From: JAEUMG01 sp046349315
GTDB lineage: Bacteria > Pseudomonadota > Alphaproteobacteria > Rhizobiales > Aestuariivirgaceae
Assembly (NCBI GenBank): GCA_046349315.1
Contig: JAXMCQ010000022.1
Coordinates: forward strand, 35,635-99,634
Direction of reading: 5' to 3'
Length of the DNA: 64,000 bases
Below, piece by piece: positions 24,625 through 32,767 of the stretch. A program made the position numbers and the translations under genes. Each line of letters begins with the position of its first letter. Position 1 is the first letter of the stretch. The notes below the pieces were generated by a model. The model was not told where the DNA came from. It ran no database searches and worked only from the letters and a program-made list of their open reading frames with translations.

Positions 24625-26811
24625 TCAGAGAACCGGGTCATTGAGCTTCGGCCATGTTTCACTACTCCAAATGCGGCGCTCGCGGATGATTGCGCGCGGG
24701 CGTTGCGGATCTGCAGAGTCGATTTCGCGCCCCATGCGGTGACCGTCGAATACGGCATCGGCGATGTAGCGCGGCGCAAGGCAGTCGCCCGCGCGATAAA
24801 CGCCGACGATCCCCTTCTCCGCCCATTCCGCCTTGCGCGCAACCATATCGCGATAGAGAGAATTGTCGGACTGTCGGCCGGTACAGAGCACGACAGTGTC
24901 AAAGGAGAGTGGCTCGGTCTCCCTTCCGGCACGGCGGGGAAGCACGCCGAGACGCGGGTGATCGGTTCGCTTCCAGCCATCGCGATGGATATCGTAGAGC
25001 TGAAGTACCACTTGCGATCCGTTTTCCGCCCGCTCGACCCAGGTCCCGGCGCGCGAGACAACGCCCTTCTCGCGCAGCATCCGGCGCAGGTTCGGGCCTT
25101 CAAGCGTGAAATCCGTATATGGCGCCACGCGATCGAACAGCGTGACCAGGGTCACTTCCTTGCCGCGATTGGTCAGCATTTCGGCGAGGCTCACGCCCAT
25201 GAAATAACCATCGCTGTCGAGAATCGCCACCCGCCGACCGATCTCCTTGCCGGCGAAAAGCTGTTCCGGCGTGACGAAGCCTGGAAGGTTCGCATCTATC
25301 CCTTGGATGGGATCGGGACCCGCGGCGCCGCGGCCGTCGCCGTTCCATCGCGCACCGGTGGCCAACACGACCTTTGCGCAGCCAAAATCGAGAATCTCCT
25401 GCGCTGTCGCCCGGCCGGTCCCGCGCAGGACCTCGATGGTCGCAAGCCGACGAAGTTCGGCTTCGCGAAAGCTCACGACGCGAAGCCACTCGGCAAGGCC
25501 CGGTAGCGCCGCGATATTGCGCAAATGACCGCCCAGATCAGCTTCCGCCTCGATCAGATGCGCGCGGTAGCCGCGCCTCCCGAGCACGCGAGCGCATTCG
25601 AGGCCGGCAGGCCCGGCACCCACAATCAAGATATCCCCATCATCGCTCTTGGCGGCGAAGCGCTCCGGATGCCAGCCACGGCGGTATTCCTCGAGGGCTG
25701 TCGGATTCTGCGTACAGACTATCGGCACGCCATATTCGAAACGCGCGATGCACTGATTGCAGCCGATGCACTCGGCAATTTCATCGGCGCGGCCTTCATC
25801 GATCTTCCGGGGGAGCCACGGATCGGCGATCGAAGGCCTGGCGCAGCCGATGATATCAAGCTGGCCCGATCGCAATACGCGCACCATTTCGTCAGGATCG
25901 GTAAATCGTCCGACGCCGACCACCGGCACCTTGGCAATGCGCTTGACCTCCCGTGTCCACGGCGCCTGGTGGTTCGACTTGTAGAAGCGCGAGGGTCCCG
26001 CATCCTCGCCCCACTCCTCGAGGCTGCTGATATTGACGTCCCACAGGTCAACAAGCCCCAGCTGCGTCACATGGTCGACAAAACGAATGCCGTCGTCTGC
26101 CGCCTCGACGCCAGAAGTACCCGAGAGCTGGTCGATCGAGATCCGCGTGGCGACCGCACACTGGCCGTCAGCCGCGCGACGCAGCGCTTCGAGTATTTCA
26201 ACCCATAGTCGAGCGCGACCGGCGAAATCCCCACCATAGCGGCCACGGCGCCTATTGTGATGGCGCGACAGAAACTGGACGGGCAGCGCACCGTGGGTGC
26301 CGTGAACACAAAGAATATCAAAACCGGCATCGACCGCCCGCCTCGCGGCTTCCTCGAACATCAGAACAATGCGGGCGAGATCGCTGTCTTCTGCCTCATA
26401 AGTATTGACCTGCGGAATCCAGGGCGTCGCAAACTGGTGCGCAGCAGGCGACACATAGCGACTGCCCAGATTGTTGGAGAGGCCGCCGGCATGGCACAAT
26501 TCGACCCCCACCAATGCGCCCCATTTATGCACGCCGTCGATCATATGGCGGTGATTGATGACGTCGCCCTCATCGAACAGGCTGGTCACAATAGCAACTG
26601 GCTGATCGGTTTCGGGATGGATCATGCAGGCTTCGGTACAGAGGCCGGCCCAGCCACCTTCGGCCTTCACCTCGCGATGCATGGCATTGGCGCCGGGCCG
26701 CTCGACGCCCGCACCCGTGCATTGCGGCACCTGGAAGAAGCGGTTCTTCAGAATCTTCGGGCCGATGGCGATCGGTTCGAAGAGCGGGTCATGGCGGGGA
26801 TCGCGCGGCAA
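24625..26811 (-). CDS. Trimethylamine/histamine dehydrogenase-like flavoprotein (FMN, 4Fe-4S, FAD-binding fold)
   Basis: The protein has 728 residues from TTG 26811, which has a good ribosome-binding site (agaggtg). The N-terminus then matches trimethylamine dehydrogenase closely ('RDPRHDPLFEPI'). C31 ('QVPQCTGAG') corresponds to the Cys that binds FMN covalently. The 4Fe-4S cysteines lie in 'CIGCNQC' and 'VCTQN', followed by 'EEYRRGWHPERF' and the dinucleotide motif 'ILIVGAGPAGLECARVL'. Two residues of the trimethylamine cage differ (Tyr60 equivalent is Ala61, Trp355 equivalent is Phe), so the substrate is probably another amine. Frame upstream of 26811 is shadow of the SDR. Confidence 0.88.
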   Translation of the reverse strand: MPRDPRHDPLFEPIAIGPKILKNRFFQVPQCTGAGVERPGANAMHREVKAEGGWAGLCTEACMIHPETDQPVAIVTSLFDEGDVINHRHMIDGVHKWGALVGVELCHAGGLSNNLGSRYVSPAAHQFATPWIPQVNTYEAEDSDLARIVLMFEEAARRAVDAGFDILCVHGTHGALPVQFLSRHHNRRRGRYGGDFAGRARLWVEILEALRRAADGQCAVATRISIDQLSGTSGVEAADDGIRFVDHVTQLGLVDLWDVNISSLEEWGEDAGPSRFYKSNHQAPWTREVKRIAKVPVVGVGRFTDPDEMVRVLRSGQLDIIGCARPSIADPWLPRKIDEGRADEIAECIGCNQCIARFEYGVPIVCTQNPTALEEYRRGWHPERFAAKSDDGDILIVGAGPAGLECARVLGRRGYRAHLIEAEADLGGHLRNIAALPGLAEWLRVVSFREAELRRLATIEVLRGTGRATAQEILDFGCAKVVLATGARWNGDGRGAAGPDPIQGIDANLPGFVTPEQLFAGKEIGRRVAILDSDGYFMGVSLAEMLTNRGKEVTLVTLFDRVAPYTDFTLEGPNLRRMLREKGVVSRAGTWVERAENGSQVVLQLYDIHRDGWKRTDHPRLGVLPRRAGRETEPLSFDTVVLCTGRQSDNSLYRDMVARKAEWAEKGIVGVYRAGDCLAPRYIADAVFDGHRMGREIDSADPQRPRAIIRERRIWSSETWPKLNDPVL

Positions 26812-26815
26812 GGCA

Positions 26816-27616
26816 TCACCTCTGAAAGACGCTGGCAAGGTCGATCTGGCTCTTGAACGCCGTATAGCCGGAATCGGCCGTGTAGATGCCGCCGGTGATG
26901 CGGTGCGCCTCGTCGGATGCGAGGAAAACCGCGAAGGCGGCAATGTCCTCGGGGCTCATGATGCCCATGAGATGCATGCGTTCGATCTTTTCTCGTTCGG
27001 CGGGGTTGTCCATGAAAACACTCTGATGCGGCGTTGCCACAAAACCCGGACAGATCGCGTTGACGCGCACGCCTTCGGGTGAAAGGCCTGTCGCCATGGA
27101 GCGCGTGAGCGAAATGACCCCTCCCTTTGCAGCAGTATAGGCATCGATCCCCGCAGTCCCGATGAGCGCATCGACGGTCGCTGTGAGGATGATCGATCCT
27201 GTTTTCCGAGAGAGCATGTGCTGGGCGACGTATTTGCTCGTTAGGAAGGTGCCGGTGAGCACAAGGTCGATGATCTTGTGCCAGGTTTCCTCCGGCAGTT
27301 CGGTGATGCGCCGATCGTGATTGTTGACCAGCGGCACCGAAACGGCGTTGTGAAAGAGAATATCGATATGGCCGAACTCGGCAATCGCAAAGTCAATCAT
27401 GGCGCGCACGGATTGGCTGTCCCGGACATCCACGCGACAAGGGCGAGCGACGTGCCCTGCTGCTTCCAAACCCGACGAGACCGTCGAGGCGCCGTTGATG
27501 TCGAGATCGGCGACGATTATACGCGCGCCTTCACGTGCCATCAGTTCGCAGCCGGCTCTGCCGATTCCAGAAGCTCCGCCAGTAACGAGCCCCACCTTTC
27601 CGACCAGTCGATCCAT
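26816..27616 (-). CDS. Short-chain dehydrogenase/reductase
   Basis: This 266-residue Rossmann-fold enzyme starts at ATG 27616. The NAD(P) motif is 'TGGASGIG' at residues 13-20, and an Asp after beta-2 ('VADLDING') suggests NAD preference. The catalytic pair is Y-x3-K in 'AYTAAKGG'. Thirteen residues before the Tyr, where Ser is normal, there is Thr ('ILTATVDA'). The C-terminal 'ITGGIYTADSG' resembles the usual 'GQ.I.VDGG'. It sits between the transporter and the flavoprotein gene, four bases from the latter's start, so it probably acts in the same pathway. Confidence 0.9.
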   Translation of the reverse strand: MDRLVGKVGLVTGGASGIGRAGCELMAREGARIIVADLDINGASTVSSGLEAAGHVARPCRVDVRDSQSVRAMIDFAIAEFGHIDILFHNAVSVPLVNNHDRRITELPEETWHKIIDLVLTGTFLTSKYVAQHMLSRKTGSIILTATVDALIGTAGIDAYTAAKGGVISLTRSMATGLSPEGVRVNAICPGFVATPHQSVFMDNPAEREKIERMHLMGIMSPEDIAAFAVFLASDEAHRITGGIYTADSGYTAFKSQIDLASVFQR

Positions 27617-27634
27617 GACAGTGCCCCTTCTGTT

Positions 27635-28411
27635 TCAGCCGCGATAGCGCGTCAATCGCAAGGCGATCAGACTCGATCCCAGAGTGAGGAGAAGAATGAG
27701 GGTGCCGATGGCATTGACCATCGGCGTCAACCCCGTGCGGATCATTCCCCAGACGAGCGTTGGCAAGGTATTGCCGCTTCCGATGGTGAAGAAAGTGATG
27801 ACGAAATCGTCGATCGATAACGCCATGGCGATCAATGCTGCGCCGATCACGATGGGCCGGATGATCGGCAACGTGACCGTGATGAAGGCGCCGAGCGGGC
27901 TTGCGCCCAGGTCACGCGCGCTCTCGACGATCCGGTAGTCAAAATTGGCAAGCCGCGCGTGGACGATCAAGATCACGAAAGGCTGCGTGAAGAGCACGTG
28001 GCTCACAATGACCGTGATCAGGCCAAGCTTCAGCCCGAGGCTGACGAAGAAAGACAGGAGTGCTACGGCCAATACCAAGGGCGGCAGCATCACCGGCAAG
28101 GTCAGAAACGCCATCGCAAGGGAGGCGCGCCGCGGCGGAAACGATACGAGCCCGATGGCTGCCATCGTGCCGACGATCGCCGAAATCACCCCGACACTCA
28201 ACCCGACGACCATGCTGTTGCGAAAGGCCGGCCAGAACGGGTCGTAAGTCACCATTTCCGTCCACCAGCGCAAAGACAGGCTTTCGATCGGAAAATTGGT
28301 GAGGCCGCGCGATGTGAAGGAGAACACCACCAAGAGCACGATCGGCGACAGGAGGAAGACGACCAGCAGAATCGCGGCCAGCCGCCAGAGCATGGATGGT
28401 TGCTCACTCAT
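27635..28411 (-). CDS. Spermidine/putrescine-type ABC permease (PotC-like)
   Basis: This 258-residue, six-TM inner-membrane permease starts at ATG 28411, overlapping the PotB-like stop by four bases; the frame opens upstream to 28507 only as shadow. The cytoplasmic coupling loop is 'ESARDLGASPLGAFITVTLP' near residue 160, the EAA motif of this family. The N-terminal 'SPIVLLVVFSFTS' is typical of PotC/YdcV. With the PotB-like partner it forms the translocation channel for a polyamine-like substrate. Confidence 0.9.
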   Translation of the reverse strand: MSEQPSMLWRLAAILLVVFLLSPIVLLVVFSFTSRGLTNFPIESLSLRWWTEMVTYDPFWPAFRNSMVVGLSVGVISAIVGTMAAIGLVSFPPRRASLAMAFLTLPVMLPPLVLAVALLSFFVSLGLKLGLITVIVSHVLFTQPFVILIVHARLANFDYRIVESARDLGASPLGAFITVTLPIIRPIVIGAALIAMALSIDDFVITFFTIGSGNTLPTLVWGMIRTGLTPMVNAIGTLILLLTLGSSLIALRLTRYRG

Positions 28412-29244
28412 ACGCGGCACCACCACCACATGGCGCGGCTGAACAACCAGATGACCAGAATCGAGATTGCCAACATGACGAACGACATGGCAGACCCCAA
28501 AGGCCAATTGAACATCGATCCGAATTGCGGCGCGATGAGATTGCCGATCATCGTCTGCTTACCGCCGACCAGCATTGGCGTTACATAATCGCCGGCGGTA
28601 ATCAGAAACGAGAAGCTGAAGGCGGTCACGATGCCGGCGCGGCAGCGTGGGATGATGATCGTCGAGAAAGCCTTCGCCTGCGAGGCGCCGAGATCGCGCG
28701 CCACTTCGATTTCGATATTCCTGATGCCACGCATGGCGGCGTAGATGGGAAGAACCGCAAACGGCAAGGCAAAATGCAAGAGTGTCACGACGACGGCACC
28801 CGGGCTGTAGAGCAGCGCGCTGATCGGCGTCGAGATGATGCCCAGGGCCATCAGTGCGGAATTGAGCACGCCCTCATTCCCGAGAATGGTCTTCCAGGCA
28901 TAGATCTTCATCAGATAGCCGCCGAACAGGGTGATGAGCACGATCAACAATAGCGCGTCGGCCCAGCCGGGCAGTTTGAAGCGGGCTATGAATGCATAGA
29001 GGAATCCGACAATGACCGTCAGAATGGCGGTGGTTGACGACAACAGAACCGTATAGGCCGCGATGGGAACGTATTTGACATAGATCTCGTGATAGTTCGC
29101 CAGTGTCGCTGCCGGCGTCAGCTCAAAGAAATCGACGATCCAGAAGCTGATGAAAAAGAAGTAGATGAAGGGTGCAACAAAGGTTGCAAGAAAGATGATC
29201 GCCGAGGGCAGCGTCAAAGCATAGGGCAAGGCGCGAGCATTCAT
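28408..29244 (-). CDS. Spermidine/putrescine-type ABC permease (PotB-like)
   Basis: The 278-residue permease has six hydrophobic segments. The coupling loop is 'EVARDLGASQAKAFSTIIIP' near residue 175. The following 'FSFLITAGDYVTPMLVGG' is characteristic of PotB/YdcU proteins. It overlaps the PotC-like gene by four bases. It is separated from the binding-protein gene by about 210 bases that contain repeat hairpins, which may set a lower expression level than for the binding protein. Confidence 0.9.
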   Translation of the reverse strand: MNARALPYALTLPSAIIFLATFVAPFIYFFFISFWIVDFFELTPAATLANYHEIYVKYVPIAAYTVLLSSTTAILTVIVGFLYAFIARFKLPGWADALLLIVLITLFGGYLMKIYAWKTILGNEGVLNSALMALGIISTPISALLYSPGAVVVTLLHFALPFAVLPIYAAMRGIRNIEIEVARDLGASQAKAFSTIIIPRCRAGIVTAFSFSFLITAGDYVTPMLVGGKQTMIGNLIAPQFGSMFNWPLGSAMSFVMLAISILVIWLFSRAMWWWCRV

Positions 29245-29324
29245 GGCCAGGTCGTCACTTGCCTAGTCGTGCCGGTTGAATTGTAGGGCATCATCTCGAG
29301 AGTCATCGCGCATGCCACTCTTGT

Positions 29325-29419
29325 CCTCTCCCGTTTACGGGAGAGGAAGGGACCCAACGAGCGCCAGCGAGTTGGGGAGGTGAGGGGGAATTCTGGAGCC
29401 TTTAGGCATTCCCCTCACC
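29325..29419. repeat. Palindromic repeat cluster between binding protein and permeases of the Pot-type operon
   Basis: Hairpin 1 is cctctcccgt-tt-acgggagagg (29325-29346). Hairpin 2 pairs ggtgagggg (from 29379) with cccctcacc (29411-29419). The sequence is of the rhizobial extragenic palindrome type, and related pieces occur at 34558-34600 and 63740-63810. In this position such hairpins can stabilise the upstream message and limit downstream expression. Confidence 0.7.
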
Positions 29420-29455
29420 TTCCCCACCGCTTCCGGCGGGTCTGCCGGCTTTCAC

Positions 29456-30574
29456 TTAGGCGGTCTTGAAGCGCTCATAGGCCTTCAGCCAATCGCTGAA
29501 GGTCGTATAGGTGCCGTCGGGTTCGGTCGGCGGGAAGGCGAAGAAACCCGCTTTCTTGCCGAAATCTTCGATCGAGTCGTAGGGATAAAGCGACTTGATC
29601 GCCGATGGCAATTGGTTGATGGCCTCGATGTTGACGATCGCCTGGATAGCATTTTCGGCGAGCCGAACCTGCGGGGCCACATCGATACAGCGATTGGCCA
29701 AATCATAAGCCGCATCGAGATTGGGGGCGTCCTTGGCAATGCAGTAATTGTCGAGCCACGCATAGGTACCTTCCTTGGGATACGAGTATGCGATCTTCTT
29801 GCCCTTGTCGGCGGCAAACTTCTGGACCGTCTCCCAACCATTGTAAGTCACCGACACATCGCCGCGCGCCAGCGCATCGGCGAGATCGCCCCAGCTCACG
29901 GTCACTGCCCGCGACTGCTTCTTCATGGCAATCAGGAGTTCAATGACCTTGTCGAGCTGCTCGGGGGTCAGAAGCGTAGGAAGCTTGGCGTCCGTTGCGA
30001 TCCGGGCCCCCAACATCATGTTGCCCAAGGGATCGTCCATCATGCCGACCTTGCCCGCATATTCGGGCTTGAGCAGATCAATCCATGATTCAGGCGGCGT
30101 CGGATAGACGGCCGGATCGTACATCATCGGTCCGGAGCCCCAAGTGAACGGCACGGAATAAAGCGTACCTCCCGGGTTCACATTGGGATCATTGCGGAAG
30201 AGCGGAATGATTTTCGCGAGATTGGGAACGCGCGCTGGATCGATCGGCTGGATGAGATCGAGTTTGGCGAGCAGCGGGATGTAACCCATGTAAGGCGTTA
30301 CGATGTCGATCTGGCCGAGACCGCCGGAGCGCAGCTTGGTGATGATCTCATCATTATTGCCAATATAGGTGGTGTTGAGGGTGATCCCCTTGTTCTTGGC
30401 ATAGTCGTCGAAAATGACGGGGTCATCATAGCCCTGCCATCCAAGGAAATTGACGGTTGTGGCGGCCAAGGCGCGGACCGAGACCAGGCCTGTGCCAGCA
30501 GCAGCGGCAGCAAACGCCGCCTTGAGTGCAGAGCGCCGCGTCAGCGACGGTGAGCTTCTATGATTGGTATTCAT
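29456..30574 (-). CDS. Spermidine/putrescine-type periplasmic binding protein (PotD-like)
   Basis: The 372-residue secreted protein has a twin-arginine style leader ('LTRRSALKAAFAAA', residues about 11-24), so it may be exported folded. The body has PotD-family features: 'VNFLGWQGYDDPVIFDDYAK', 'DIVTPYMGYIPLL' and 'VSVTYNGWE'. It should bind a polyamine-like or cationic substrate in the periplasm. It follows the ATPase gene by 38 bases in a transport operon that continues through both permeases to the catabolic enzymes. Confidence 0.9.
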   Translation of the reverse strand: MNTNHRSSPSLTRRSALKAAFAAAAAGTGLVSVRALAATTVNFLGWQGYDDPVIFDDYAKNKGITLNTTYIGNNDEIITKLRSGGLGQIDIVTPYMGYIPLLAKLDLIQPIDPARVPNLAKIIPLFRNDPNVNPGGTLYSVPFTWGSGPMMYDPAVYPTPPESWIDLLKPEYAGKVGMMDDPLGNMMLGARIATDAKLPTLLTPEQLDKVIELLIAMKKQSRAVTVSWGDLADALARGDVSVTYNGWETVQKFAADKGKKIAYSYPKEGTYAWLDNYCIAKDAPNLDAAYDLANRCIDVAPQVRLAENAIQAIVNIEAINQLPSAIKSLYPYDSIEDFGKKAGFFAFPPTEPDGTYTTFSDWLKAYERFKTA

Positions 30575-30612
30575 CGTTTCCTCTCCTGTTTCTTGATCTC
30601 AATTACTTATCG

Positions 30613-31713
30613 TCATGCATCGACTATCCGGTGGTTGCGCTTCAACCAACCGATCCGCATTATCTCGCCTACTTCTCTCACCCGCATGGCCTCCGGACGG
30701 GCGTGGACGATCATCTCGCTGCCGCCCTCCACGGCGACTTTATACTTCACGTGCGAGCCAAGATAGACGACGTCCTTCACCCTCCCCTCAAGTACCACTT
30801 CAGCCGTCTCTTCGGGCGCCAATGCCGCGAGGTTTTCCGGGCGGACGACGACCGAAATATCGCCATCAGGTCCTATTTCCGAGAACTTCGGTCCCGCGGC
30901 GAGAGTGACGATCCCACTGCTGCGCCGACCGGGCAGCAAATTCGCCTCACCAATGAAAGTCGAGACGAAGCGGTTCTTTGGCGAGGCGTAGATCTCAGGG
31001 GCGGTTCCCACTTGTTCGAGACGGCCGTCGCGCATCACCGCAATACGGTTGGCAAGTCCCAGCGCCTCGCTCTGATCGTGGGTGACGAAGACAAACGTCC
31101 CGCCGATCTCATGGTGGATGCGGCGCAGTTCCTCCTGCATCGCCTGGCGGAGCTTGAGATCGAGCGCGGCCAGCGGCTCGTCGAGCAACAATACCTTGGG
31201 CCGCATGACAAGCGCCCGTGCCAAGGCGACACGCTGCTGTTGGCCGCCTGAGAGCTGATCGATCCCGCGATTTGCGAGGTCGGCCAGTTGCACCAAGGCT
31301 ATCGTTTCGCCGACGCGCGCATCGATTTCGCCCTTCGGCATTTTCTGGAGGCGCAATCCATAGCCAATATTCTGGGCCACATTCATGTGGGGAAAGAGCC
31401 CATAGCCCTGGAACACCATGTTGGTCGGGCGTCTTTCGGGACCGAGCGCGGTTACGTCGACATCGGCAATCTCGATCGTTCCTGTTGTCGGGGCGACGAA
31501 ACCGCCAATCATTCGCAAGAGCGTGGTCTTGCCGCAGCCGGAAGGGCCGAGCATGGCGACGAAATCGCGGGCATGGATGTCAAGATCAAGCGGCTGGACG
31601 GCGGTCAGCTGGCCGTAGGTTTTCGACAGCCCGCGCAAGCGCAGCAGCGGGGGTTGCCGATCATCGGGCGGCACTTTATGCGGGCGATCCGTATCCGGCG
31701 AAAGGCTAAGCAT
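30613..31713 (-). CDS. Spermidine/putrescine-type ABC ATPase (PotA-like)
   Basis: The 366-residue protein has an N-terminal ATPase domain (Walker A 'GPSGCGKTT' near residue 58, signature 'LSGGQQQRVALARAL', Walker B 'LLLDEPLAALD') and a C-terminal TOBE regulatory domain (about 285-360). It is the first gene of the seven-gene amine operon on the minus strand. The 133-base gap to the divergent SMP-30 gene should contain the promoters of both, though I could not identify convincing boxes. Confidence 0.93.
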   Translation of the reverse strand: MLSLSPDTDRPHKVPPDDRQPPLLRLRGLSKTYGQLTAVQPLDLDIHARDFVAMLGPSGCGKTTLLRMIGGFVAPTTGTIEIADVDVTALGPERRPTNMVFQGYGLFPHMNVAQNIGYGLRLQKMPKGEIDARVGETIALVQLADLANRGIDQLSGGQQQRVALARALVMRPKVLLLDEPLAALDLKLRQAMQEELRRIHHEIGGTFVFVTHDQSEALGLANRIAVMRDGRLEQVGTAPEIYASPKNRFVSTFIGEANLLPGRRSSGIVTLAAGPKFSEIGPDGDISVVVRPENLAALAPEETAEVVLEGRVKDVVYLGSHVKYKVAVEGGSEMIVHARPEAMRVREVGEIMRIGWLKRNHRIVDA

Positions 31714-31846
31714 TTTCCGTCATTCTTTGGCTTTTCAGCATAGACAGGAATCCGGCCGCTCGGCAAATGACTCCGGCATCGGGGCCGCTCTTGCCGGGCA
31801 CCGGGCCTTGGGTAATTCTATTCGGCCATGGGGTGAGTAGCGGAAA

Positions 31847-32767
31847 ATGAAAAACTACCGGATTGTGAAACAGGATGTGCGGTGCGTCGTCGATTCCCGC
31901 GATAAGATCGGGGAGGGGGCGTTCTGGTGCCCTGAAGAGCAAGCGGTCTACTGGCTTGACGTTCCGATGCCCTCGGTGTTGCACCGCTTCTTGCCTTCAA
32001 CGGGGCGCCATGATCGCTGGCCAATGCCCGAAATGATCACCGCGATGGCCAAGCGCGCCGATGGTACGCTCCTGGTTGCGTCGCAAGGCGGTCTCAACTT
32101 TTTCGATCCCAAGACCGGCGTGCTAACCCGAAAGTCGGCGCCCGAGGCCGATCAGCCCCGCAACCGCAGCAATGACGGCGCCCCCGACGCCCGCGGGCGC
32201 TTCTGGATGGGGACGATGATGAACAATCTGGGGCCAGCGGGCGAAGATCTGCCGATCACCGCCGCGACCGGTGCCTTATGGTGCATCGAGCCTGACCTAT
32301 CGGCAAGGAAGGTGATCGGCGATATCAAGATCACCAATGGCGTGGTGTGGAATCCGCAATCGAGCGTTCTCTATATCGCCGACTCGGCACTCCAGATCAT
32401 TCATGCCTATGACTTCGACCTTGAGCGGGCAACGGTTGCAAATCACCGCGTGCACAGCGCCATCAAGGATCTGGGCTATCCGGATGGCGCGGCGGTCGAT
32501 AGCGAAGGCTATCTGTGGAGTGCGCGCTGGGAAGGTCATTGCGTCGCCAGGCTTGCGCCTGATGGAACCGTCGATCAGGTGGTTCCGATTCCCGCAGTGC
32601 AGGTGACGTCTTGCGCGTTTGGCGGTGCCGATCTCAAGACGATCTATGTGACGACGGCCAAGTTCGGCCTGCGCCCGGAGCTGGCGGCGCTCTATCCGCA
32701 GCAGGGTAGTCTCTTTGCCTTTGAAGCGCCGGCTGCAGGCCTGCCCCGGCCGGGCTTTGCCGGTTAG
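31847..32767 (+). CDS. SMP-30/gluconolactonase-family lactonase
   Basis: This 306-residue six-bladed beta-propeller protein of the SMP-30/regucalcin/gluconolactonase family starts at ATG 31847. Metal-binding positions of the family are visible: Glu in 'IGEGAFWCPEE', Asn in 'ITNGVVWNP', and Asp in the 'VLYIADSA' segment. The 'NDGAPDARGRFWMGTM' stretch is diagnostic. Enzymes of this family hydrolyse lactones. It is divergent from the Pot-type operon and its stop overlaps the convergent amidohydrolase by four bases. A lactone intermediate in the same pathway is a reasonable guess. Confidence 0.87.
   Translation: MKNYRIVKQDVRCVVDSRDKIGEGAFWCPEEQAVYWLDVPMPSVLHRFLPSTGRHDRWPMPEMITAMAKRADGTLLVASQGGLNFFDPKTGVLTRKSAPEADQPRNRSNDGAPDARGRFWMGTMMNNLGPAGEDLPITAATGALWCIEPDLSARKVIGDIKITNGVVWNPQSSVLYIADSALQIIHAYDFDLERATVANHRVHSAIKDLGYPDGAAVDSEGYLWSARWEGHCVARLAPDGTVDQVVPIPAVQVTSCAFGGADLKTIYVTTAKFGLRPELAALYPQQGSLFAFEAPAAGLPRPGFAG

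Noticed and set aside
24624..25103. N-terminal extension of the mutarotase-like protein
   Set aside because: This part is an out-of-frame reading of the flavoprotein gene; similarity to the mutarotase fold begins only after 24623.
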